A stretch of 8,962 nucleotides of DNA from the NCBI GenBank assembly GCA_041648495.1, contig JBAZOW010000145.1, forward strand, positions 1 through 8,962. Direction: 5' to 3'. Position numbers and translations under genes: made by a program. This DNA comes from Patulibacter sp041648495 (lineage in GTDB: Bacteria; Actinomycetota; Thermoleophilia; Solirubrobacterales; Solirubrobacteraceae). Below, in pieces: positions 1 to 5,433 of this stretch (position 1 is its first letter; every line of letters starts with the position of its first letter). The notes beneath the pieces are model-generated. The model searched no databases. It was not told where the DNA came from and saw only the letters and a list, made by a program, of their open reading frames with translations.

Positions 1-228
1 ACCGCCGTCCGCCCCGCCATCCATGGCGGGGCCGTTCGCGGTCTCGCCCGCCAAGAGCGCCGCCAGCGCGAGTCGGGGCTCGCCGGGATCCCCTGCCGGC
101 GTCGGCCCGCCGCGCCGACGACGTCCGGCCGCCAGCCCGTCGACCGTCACGTTCAGCAGGCCGCGCAGGACCTCGTCCTCGGCGGCCAGCCGATCGGCTC
201 CGAACGGCCGCCGTGACCCGCGGGTCAC
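1..228 (-). CDS. N-terminal part of an unidentified protein, possibly an IucA/IucC-type siderophore synthetase (runs off left edge)
   Basis: The frame is open from a GTG at 228-226 to the window edge, giving 76 residues. The start is supported by a GGAG ribosome-binding sequence at 237-234, five bases upstream, and by a four-base GTGA overlap with the aminotransferase stop, the usual sign of translational coupling. The visible protein begins VTRGSRRPFGADRLAAEDEV, then has a helical stretch with LLNVTVDGLAAG, and then an Arg/Gly/Pro-rich and Ala/Leu-rich region. The pattern of an early acidic helix followed by LLN is reminiscent of the N-terminus of IucA/IucC NRPS-independent siderophore synthetases, and such genes often follow diaminobutyrate aminotransferases. 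No catalytic residues are visible, so the function is inferred mainly from context. A pyridoxal-dependent decarboxylase (Ddc type) is the main alternative. The gene itself is fairly likely; its identity is not secure. Confidence 0.55.
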   Translation of the reverse strand, partial: MTRGSRRPFGADRLAAEDEVLRGLLNVTVDGLAAGRRRRGGPTPAGDPGEPRLALAALLAGETANGPAMDGGADGG

Positions 229-1682
229 GCCGACTCCGGACGGGCGACCTGAGCCGTCCGCGAGTCGACCGCGCGCAGCGCGTCGCCCAGCACGCGCACC
301 ACGCGGTCCGCCTGACCGTCGCTCAGGACCAGCGGCGGCATCAGCCGCAGCACCGCGTCCCGTCGTCCCCCGAGCTCGATGATCACGCCCTGATCCAAGC
401 ACGCCCGACGGACCTCCGCCGCCAACGCGGGGGCCGCGGGCCGCGATCCGATCGCGTCCGGCTCGGCGCCCGGGTCGACCAGCTCGATCCCGATCATCAG
501 CCCGCGACCGCGGATCTCGCCGACCCACGGCAGCTCGCCGACGGCCGCGTCCAGCTCGCCGCGAATCCGCGCGCCGAGCACCGCCGCCCGTTCGGCCAGG
601 CCGTCGCGCGCCACGATCCCGAGCGTCGTCGCCCCGGCGACCATCGCCAGCGCGTTGCCGCGGAAGGTCCCGGTGTGGGCGCCCGGTGCCCAGCCGTCGT
701 GCTCGCCGCGGTAGGCGACCACCGCCAGCGGCAGTCCGCCGCCGATCGCCTTGCTCATCACGATCGCATCGGGCACGATCCCGCTGGCCTCGTGGGCCCA
801 GGTCGTGCCGGTCCGGCCGACCCCGGTCTGGACCTCGTCGACCACCATCAGGATCCCGCGCTCGGCGGTGATCCGGCGGATCTCGCGGAGCCACGCGTGG
901 GGCGCGGGGACGACGCCGCCCTCGCCCTGGACGACCTCGACCAGCAGCAGCGCGGGCGGCACGACGCCGCCCTTCGGGTCGTCGAGCAGCCGCTCGACGA
1001 AGCGCGCCGAGACCGCCGCGCTCTCCGCACCGACGCCGAACGGGCAGCGGTACGGGTACGGGTACGGCAGCCGCGTGACGTCGGCGGCGATCCCGCTGAC
1101 CGCGGTCTTGGCGGCCACGCCGCCGCTGGCGGCGAGCGCCCCCAGCGTCATCCCGTGGTAGCCGCCGGTGAACGACAGGATCCCCTGCCGGCCGGTGACG
1201 GTCTGCGCCAGCTTGATCGCCGCCTCGACCGCGTCGGTCCCGGCCGGTCCGCAGAAGTGCAGCTTCGGGTCGGTCGCGCGGAAGCCCGCCGGCAGCGACG
1301 CACGCAGCGCCGTGGTGAAGGCGTCCTTCTCGGGCGTCGCCAGGTCGAGCGCGTGGAGCATCGCCCCACTGGCGAGCGTCCGCTGCAGCGCGGCGACGAC
1401 CTCGGGATGGTTGTGCCCGAGCGCCAGCGCCCCGGCCCCGGACAGGCAGTCCAGGTAGGTCCGGCCGTCGGCCGCTTCGATCTCGGCGCCCGCCGCCCGC
1501 ACCGGCACGATGTCGAGCCAACGGGCGTAGGTCCGGGCCGACGACTCGCGCTCGGCCTGGCGGGTCAGGATCGCGTCCCGGTCGGGAGCGACGCGGCCGT
1601 TGCGAGACGCCGCGATCCGGGGAGCATCGCCGTCGGGCGGTCCCGCGGAGACGACGCTGGGGTTCGGCTGACTCAGGGGCAT
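225..1682 (-). CDS. Diaminobutyrate--2-oxoglutarate aminotransferase-like, PLP class III (Dat/RhbA type)
   Basis: This 485-residue protein is a class III PLP aminotransferase. Family members transfer an amino group, typically from glutamate, to aspartate semialdehyde to make L-2,4-diaminobutyrate, a precursor of diaminopropane-containing siderophores. Visible motifs in order are SARTYARW (48-55), YLDCLSGAGALALGHNHP (76-93), FCGPAGTDAVEAA (143-155), GGYHGMTLGA (173-182) with the ring-stacking aromatic Y175-H176, PYPYPYRCPFG (206-216), VEVVQGEGG (248-256), VVDEVQTGVGRTG (280-292) with the PLP-binding Asp282, SKAIGG with Schiff-base Lys311, and GTFRGN (338-343). The RCPFG and GTFRGN blocks fit Dat/RhbA better than EctB of ectoine synthesis, and no ectA or ectC is seen. 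The ATG at 1682 was chosen because the frame upstream enters the TetR gene; its ribosome-binding site is weak. About 45 residues precede the conserved core, slightly more than usual. The next gene overlaps its stop by GTGA. The exact substrate is inferred from family. Confidence 0.85.
   Translation of the reverse strand: MPLSQPNPSVVSAGPPDGDAPRIAASRNGRVAPDRDAILTRQAERESSARTYARWLDIVPVRAAGAEIEAADGRTYLDCLSGAGALALGHNHPEVVAALQRTLASGAMLHALDLATPEKDAFTTALRASLPAGFRATDPKLHFCGPAGTDAVEAAIKLAQTVTGRQGILSFTGGYHGMTLGALAASGGVAAKTAVSGIAADVTRLPYPYPYRCPFGVGAESAAVSARFVERLLDDPKGGVVPPALLLVEVVQGEGGVVPAPHAWLREIRRITAERGILMVVDEVQTGVGRTGTTWAHEASGIVPDAIVMSKAIGGGLPLAVVAYRGEHDGWAPGAHTGTFRGNALAMVAGATTLGIVARDGLAERAAVLGARIRGELDAAVGELPWVGEIRGRGLMIGIELVDPGAEPDAIGSRPAAPALAAEVRRACLDQGVIIELGGRRDAVLRLMPPLVLSDGQADRVVRVLGDALRAVDSRTAQVARPESA
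234..237 (-). promoter_or_regulatory. Ribosome-binding site for the GTG-started gene running off the left edge
   Basis: GGAG on the minus strand lies five bases before the GTG at 228, inside the last codons of the aminotransferase. It decides the start of the partial downstream gene, which has no ATG nearby, and supports translational coupling to the aminotransferase. Confidence 0.6.
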
Positions 1683-1738
1683 TGGTGGGGCGGTCCCGCG
1701 TCGGAACCGGTTGCTCTCCCCCGGGATCCTACGCCGTC

Positions 1739-1753
1739 GGCCGCGTCGCGGCC
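1739..1753. terminator. GC-rich palindrome between the TetR and aminotransferase genes
   Basis: GGCCGCG and CGCGGCC flank a single T, so the RNA could form a six-pair stem with a three-base loop. It begins 19 bases past the TetR stop within the 89-base spacer 1683-1771. No T-tract follows on the minus strand, so it would be a weak or Rho-assisted terminator at best. No clear promoter or IdeR-type iron box is visible before the aminotransferase in this spacer, so readthrough from the P450-TetR unit remains possible. Confidence 0.3.
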
Positions 1754-1771
1754 TTCCGGTGTTCGGGAACC

Positions 1772-2407
1772 CTACTTCGCCGGTTCGCGTGACCCGGCGG
1801 TGGCCTGGAGCCCCGCGAAGAACAGCACCAGCATCGTGGCGAACAGGTCGTCCGGGACCCCGTCGGGATCGATCAGCCGCTGGATCGCCACGCCGCTCGC
1901 CATCGTCGAGGTCATCCGGGCGATCTCGTCCGGCGAGTGCGCGGACTCCAACCCGAGCTCCTCCGCGCGCTGCGCGTAGACGGCCGCGACCCGGTCCCGC
2001 AACGGTTGGATCCGCGCGAGCATCTCGCCCCGGAACTCCTCGTCGCGGGTCGCGTGGCCGACGAGCTCGACGAAGACCCGCCCCCACGCGGGATCGCTGG
2101 CCATCTGGTCCGCGAACTTCAGCCCGGCGTCGCGCGCCTGGTCCGCGACCTCGTCGTTGGACGCCACCGCGTCGTCGACGTCCTCGATCGCGGTCGAGAA
2201 GTGCCGCTCGAGGATCGCCAGCACCAGCGCGTCCTTGTTGGCGAAGTTGGCGTAGAACGCACCCTTGGTGAACCCGGCGTCGCGGGCGATCTCGTCGATC
2301 GATGCCCGGTGCAGGCCGCGCTCGGCGACCGCCCGGGCTCCCGCCAGGATCAACGCGTCGCGGGTCCGTTCCTGCTGCTCCTTGCGCGTCAGCCGCGGGG
2401 TCGCCAT
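1772..2407 (-). CDS. TetR/AcrR-family transcriptional regulator, cotranscribed with the P450
   Basis: This 211-residue protein has the usual length for a TetR repressor. The N-terminal three-helix DNA-binding domain spans roughly residues 10-58. Its helix-turn-helix is the stretch SIDEIARDAGFTKGAFYANF (37-56), followed by ANKDALVLAI, a textbook TetR signature. The rest (about 70-205) is a helical ligand-binding and dimerisation domain with no recognisable ligand family. The ATG at 2407 shares one base with the P450 stop (TGATG), so translation is probably coupled and the two genes form one operon. A weak G-rich ribosome-binding stretch (GGTGGGG) lies just before it. A palindrome over the P450 promoter is the natural candidate operator, which would make the regulator autoregulatory and induced by the P450 substrate or product. 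Family assignment is secure; ligand and operator are inferred. Confidence 0.92.
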   Translation of the reverse strand: MATPRLTRKEQQERTRDALILAGARAVAERGLHRASIDEIARDAGFTKGAFYANFANKDALVLAILERHFSTAIEDVDDAVASNDEVADQARDAGLKFADQMASDPAWGRVFVELVGHATRDEEFRGEMLARIQPLRDRVAAVYAQRAEELGLESAHSPDEIARMTSTMASGVAIQRLIDPDGVPDDLFATMLVLFFAGLQATAGSREPAK

Positions 2408-3765
2408 CACCCCACCGTCGCCGGCACCTCGGGCGTCGCCGACGCGACCCGACGGGCGACCACGATCTCCGCCTGACCGCCGGGCGTGCGGGCGATCGCG
2501 CGGCTGCGCATCGGCTCGTCGGGGGCGGTCGTCGTCTGCAGGTCCATCGAGCGCACGATCTCGCCGAGGATCGTCTTCATCTCGAACAGCGCGAAGCTCG
2601 CCCCGAGGCAGCGCCGCACGCCGCCGCCGAACGGGATCCAGGTGTAGGTCCCCGGCGTCTGGTCGAGCCAGCGCTCGGGCTTGAAGGCATCGGGATCGGG
2701 ATAGATGTCGGGGCGGCGGTGGACCAGGTGGATGCACGGCACGACGCGGGCGCCCTTCGGGATCACGTGACCGGCGATCTCGACGTCCTCCTGGATCTCG
2801 CGGACGACGATCGAGATCACCGGGCAGAGCCGCAGCGTCTCGCGGCAGACCGCGTCCATCCAGACGTCGGTCTCGCCCTCGCGGACCTCGTCCTGCAGAC
2901 GCTGCAGCGCGTCGGGGTGGCGGATCAGCCGCTCCAGCGCCCACGACAGCGAGTTCGCCGTGGTCTCGTGCCCGGCGACGAGCAGCGTCATCAGCTCGTC
3001 GCGCAGCTCGCGATCGCTCATCGGGCGGCCGTCCTCGTCGGTCGCCTGCAGCAGCAGCGAGAGGATGTCGCCGCGCTCCTCCAGGTCGGACGCCTCGCGA
3101 CGACGCGCGATCTCCGGCAACAGGATGTCGTCGACGGCCTTCAACCGGCGCTGGACCGACTTGAGCCGCGAGAACCGCTTCTCGCCGAGCGTCGCGATCA
3201 GCAGCATCGTGCGCGGGTTGGTGACCTCGCCCAGCAGGTACTCGAGCGCCGACCGCAGGTCGGCGAGCTTCGCGCCCTCGACGCCGAAGACCGCGCGCAT
3301 GATGATCTCGAGCGTGATCGCCTGCATGTGCGGCCAGGCCCGCAGCGGCTCGCCGACCGGCCACTCGGCGATCGTGTCGCGGGCGATCTGGCGCATCAGG
3401 TCCTCGTAGCCGGCCATCCGCTTGCCGTGGAACGGCGGCAGCAGCAGCTTGCGCTGGCGCAGGTGCGGGGCCTCGTCGAGCAGCAGCACCGAGTGCTTGC
3501 CGAGCAGCGGCAGCAGGATCGAGTTGCCCTCGCCGGCGTGGAAGACCTTCGGATCGCCGGTGAAGACCTGCTTGACGTGCGCGGGATCGGAGAGGAAGAC
3601 CCAGCCGCCCTTGCCGCCGGGCAACTTCAGCGTGAACGTGTCGCCGAACTTCGCCTGGACCTTCGCGAGGTAGCTCCAGGAGTAGCGGTTGAACCGGATC
3701 GCATGCCACAGCAACGGCCCGCGCGGGCCGGGTGGGACGGAGGTGATCGAGCGGGCGGCAGACAT
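2407..3765 (-). CDS. Cytochrome P450 monooxygenase
   Basis: This 452-residue soluble P450 should insert one oxygen atom from O2 into an organic substrate, using electrons from a ferredoxin or similar partner. All hallmarks are intact: proline-rich N-terminus PPGPRGP (11-17), C-helix HLRQRKLLLPPFHG (101-114) with heme-propionate-contacting residues, I-helix oxygen-activating AGHETT (264-269), K-helix ETLR (309-312), PERW (363-366), and heme loop FGGGVRRCLG (379-388) with thiolate ligand Cys386. There is no membrane anchor or signal peptide. The motif style resembles actinobacterial CYP135/CYP138 and cyanobacterial CYP110 enzymes that act on terpenoid, steroid or fatty substrates, but the substrate is not readable. 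No ferredoxin or reductase gene is in the window, so redox partners must come from elsewhere. The ATG at 3765 lies 12 bases after a good -10 box and lacks a Shine-Dalgarno sequence, suggesting a nearly leaderless message. The stop overlaps the TetR start by one base. Confidence 0.95.
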   Translation of the reverse strand: MSAARSITSVPPGPRGPLLWHAIRFNRYSWSYLAKVQAKFGDTFTLKLPGGKGGWVFLSDPAHVKQVFTGDPKVFHAGEGNSILLPLLGKHSVLLLDEAPHLRQRKLLLPPFHGKRMAGYEDLMRQIARDTIAEWPVGEPLRAWPHMQAITLEIIMRAVFGVEGAKLADLRSALEYLLGEVTNPRTMLLIATLGEKRFSRLKSVQRRLKAVDDILLPEIARRREASDLEERGDILSLLLQATDEDGRPMSDRELRDELMTLLVAGHETTANSLSWALERLIRHPDALQRLQDEVREGETDVWMDAVCRETLRLCPVISIVVREIQEDVEIAGHVIPKGARVVPCIHLVHRRPDIYPDPDAFKPERWLDQTPGTYTWIPFGGGVRRCLGASFALFEMKTILGEIVRSMDLQTTTAPDEPMRSRAIARTPGGQAEIVVARRVASATPEVPATVG

Positions 3766-3772
3766 GACGTAA

Positions 3773-3794
3773 CGGAGATTATTCGAATACTCCG
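3773..3794. promoter_or_regulatory. Candidate TetR operator: palindrome over the P450 promoter
   Basis: The core TATTCGAATA (3780-3789) is a perfect ten-base palindrome. It extends to a 16-base inverted repeat with one mismatched pair (3777-3792), and CGGAG (3773-3777) is mirrored by CTCCG (3790-3794), offset by one base. The element covers the -10 box and part of the spacer of the P450 promoter, so a bound dimer would block RNA polymerase. Its A+T-rich core stands out in very G+C-rich DNA. Binding by the TetR protein encoded in the same operon is inferred from location and symmetry. Confidence 0.6.
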
Positions 3795-3805
3795 CGGTAT
3801 GTCAA
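3778..3805 (-). promoter_or_regulatory. Housekeeping-sigma promoter of the P450-tetR operon
   Basis: On the minus strand a perfect -35 box TTGACA (3805-3800) is followed, after a 16-base spacer, by AATAAT (3783-3778), which matches the -10 consensus at five of six positions. The P450 ATG begins 13 bases after the end of the -10 box, so transcription starting about eight bases on would leave a leader of only about five bases. This explains the missing ribosome-binding site. Such matches are rare by chance in DNA this rich in G+C. Confidence 0.72.
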
Positions 3806-3829
3806 ACGCCGTACGCGATCCGGTCGTCC

Positions 3830-3880
3830 GAACGCCGTCGAGGTTCGACACGCATGACGTGCTCAACCTCGACGGCGTTC
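3830..3880. repeat. Perfect 16-base inverted repeat in the BVMO-P450 spacer
   Basis: The arms 3830-3845 (GAACGCCGTCGAGGTT) and 3865-3880 are exact reverse complements. The 19-base middle can itself pair (CACG with CGTG) around a five-base loop, giving a 51-base hairpin. It lies 54-104 bases past the BVMO stop and about 25 bases upstream of the P450 -35 box. No T-tract follows on either strand, so it is not a standard intrinsic terminator. It could be a non-canonical terminator or RNA-end stabiliser for the GMC-BVMO transcript, or a binding site for a second regulator of the P450 promoter. Confidence 0.6.
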
Positions 3881-3887
3881 CGCCACC

Positions 3888-3907
3888 GCCCGGTCGCGAC
3901 ACCGGGC
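3888..3907 (-). terminator. Short GC-rich hairpin just past the BVMO stop
   Basis: Seven-base perfect arms, GCCCGGT (3888-3894) and ACCGGGC (3901-3907), flank a six-base loop, 27-46 bases past the BVMO stop. With the larger repeat at 3830-3880 it forms a pair of tandem hairpins, an arrangement seen at the ends of actinobacterial operons that lack T-tracts. Termination is inferred; no T-run follows. Confidence 0.4.
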
Positions 3908-3933
3908 CATACGTAGATGACGCCGGCCGACCC

Positions 3934-5433
3934 TCAGTCCGCCACACCGACCCGATCGGCCGCCCGCTCGGCCTGGATCGTGCGGTACTCGGCCGGGTCG
4001 AACCGCTCGACCAGCCGCTCGTAGATCGCCATCCGGTGCGGCCAGTTGCTGACGACCCGGCCCTGCGCGTTGCGGTACCAACTGGAGCAGCTGGTCCAGA
4101 CCGAGCCCTCGAAGTCCTTCTGGATCGACGCGTTCGACGCCTCCTGGACCTCCGGCCGCACGTCGACCGCCGCGGCTCCGGTCCGCAGCAGGTGCTCGAG
4201 CGCCTGACGGACGTAGCCGACCTGGGCCTCGATCATCACGATGATCGAGCCGACGCTGAGGTTGGTGTTCGGGCCGTAGAGCACGAACATGTTCGGGAAG
4301 CCCGAGACCGCCATCCCGTGGTGGGCCTCCGCCCCGTCGACCCACGCCTGCTGCAGGTCCCGCCCGTCGGCACCGCTGACCGTGACCGGCGCGACGAAGT
4401 CCTGGGTCCGGAAGCCCGTGCCGTAGATCAGCACGTCGACCTCGCGCTCCTGCCCGTCGGCGGTGACCACGCCGCGCTCGGTGATCTCGCGGATCGGGTC
4501 GACGATCAGGTCGACGTTCTCGCGCTGCAGCGCCGGGTAGTACTTGCTCGAGAAGAGGATCCGCTTGCAGCCGATCGGGTAGTCCGGGGTCAGCTTCGCC
4601 CGCAGCTCGGGGTCGCGGACGCTCAACCGACGGAAGCCCTCCGACCACCACTTGACGGTCTTCCCGAGCGGCGGCAGCGTGGTCAGGCCGACGGTCGTGG
4701 TCTCGGCGAAGTGGTAGAGCGTCTGCCGCCGGACCCACTGCAGCGGCGGGATCCGCTCGATCGCGGTGCGGGCCCAGTCGGCGTAGGCGTTGTTGCGGCG
4801 CGGCAGCAGGTACGACGGCGACCGCTGGTAGAGGTCCAGGTGGCCGACCTCGGGCGCGATCGCCGGCACGAACTGGATCGCGCTCGCCCCCGTGCCGATC
4901 ACCGCGACCCGCTTGCCGCGCAGGTCGTAGTCGTGATCCCACTCCGCGGAGTGGAAGCTGTGCCCCCCGAACCGATCCTGGCCGGGGATCGCCGGCCACG
5001 CGGGGCGGCTCAGCTGCCCGCAGGCGAAGATCACCGACGACGCGACGACCGTCTCGCCGTCGACGGTCCGCAGCGTCCACCGGCCGTCCTCGCCGTCCCA
5101 GGCCGCGTCGGCGATCTCGGTCGACAGCCGCAGGTGCGAGCGCAGGCCGTACGTGTCGACGACCTCGCCGAGGTACGTCTTGATGTCGTCGTGCGACGAG
5201 CACGGATGGGTCCAGCTCCGGCGCTGCTCGAACGAGAACGAGTAGAGCGCCGAGGGGATGTCGCAGGCCGCGCCCGGATAGGTGTTGTAGTGCCAGACCC
5301 CGCCGATCTCCTCGGCGCGGTCGAAGATCGTGAACGGGATCCCCGCCTGCTTCAGCTGGATCCCCATGCCGATCCCGCTGAACCCGGCCCCGATGATCGC
5401 GACGTCGAGCGCCGCCGCCGTCCGCGTGCTCAT
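3934..5433 (-). CDS. Flavin-containing monooxygenase, Baeyer-Villiger type
   Basis: This 499-residue FAD/NADPH enzyme is predicted to insert oxygen beside a carbonyl, turning a ketone into an ester or lactone. The FAD-binding Rossmann motif is GAGFSG (15-20), and EEIGGVWHYNTYPGAACD (41-58) follows. The diagnostic Baeyer-Villiger fingerprint FxGxxxHxxxW[P/D] is complete at 155-166 (FGGHSFHSAEWD). The NADPH-binding Rossmann motif GTGASA is at 180-185. GCKR (288-291) provides the expected active-site Arg291, and YGTGF (337-341) is the late FAD motif. The C-terminus ends with CSSWYRN (449-455) and NWPH, as in the HAPMO-like and cyclohexanone monooxygenase relatives. The ATG at 5433 was chosen because it overlaps the GMC stop (ATGA) and has GGGAG seven bases upstream; the longer open frame to 5652 lies inside the GMC gene. 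Oxidation of a ketone made by the GMC partner is a plausible job. Substrate is unknown; a simple N- or S-oxidising flavoprotein is less likely given the intact fingerprint. Confidence 0.9.
   Translation of the reverse strand: MSTRTAAALDVAIIGAGFSGIGMGIQLKQAGIPFTIFDRAEEIGGVWHYNTYPGAACDIPSALYSFSFEQRRSWTHPCSSHDDIKTYLGEVVDTYGLRSHLRLSTEIADAAWDGEDGRWTLRTVDGETVVASSVIFACGQLSRPAWPAIPGQDRFGGHSFHSAEWDHDYDLRGKRVAVIGTGASAIQFVPAIAPEVGHLDLYQRSPSYLLPRRNNAYADWARTAIERIPPLQWVRRQTLYHFAETTTVGLTTLPPLGKTVKWWSEGFRRLSVRDPELRAKLTPDYPIGCKRILFSSKYYPALQRENVDLIVDPIREITERGVVTADGQEREVDVLIYGTGFRTQDFVAPVTVSGADGRDLQQAWVDGAEAHHGMAVSGFPNMFVLYGPNTNLSVGSIIVMIEAQVGYVRQALEHLLRTGAAAVDVRPEVQEASNASIQKDFEGSVWTSCSSWYRNAQGRVVSNWPHRMAIYERLVERFDPAEYRTIQAERAADRVGVAD

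Noticed and set aside
23..382. A plus-strand open frame of 119 codons at the left edge
   Set aside because: It is Arg/Pro/Ser-rich and antisense to the aminotransferase end and to the GTG-started minus-strand frame, which has a ribosome-binding site and coupling to support it.
225..1682. EctB of ectoine biosynthesis
   Set aside because: The RCPFG and GTFRGN blocks fit the Dat/RhbA branch better, and no ectA or ectC follows.
1683..1771. Iron box (IdeR/DmdR type) before the aminotransferase
   Set aside because: A siderophore gene would be expected to have one, but no TTAGGTTAG-like palindrome is present in the spacer.
213..1979. A plus-strand open frame of 588 codons
   Set aside because: It is antisense to the aminotransferase and the TetR gene end, with His/Arg/Asp-rich composition and no motifs.
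1683..2087. Longer N-terminus of the aminotransferase up to 2087
   Set aside because: The extension overlaps the TetR coding region and is Arg-rich without homology; the ATG at 1682 leaves the complete aminotransferase fold.
2408..3709. Longer N-terminus of the TetR protein up to 3709
   Set aside because: It is an out-of-frame reading of the P450 gene; the ATG at 2407 gives the normal TetR length and a TGATG junction.
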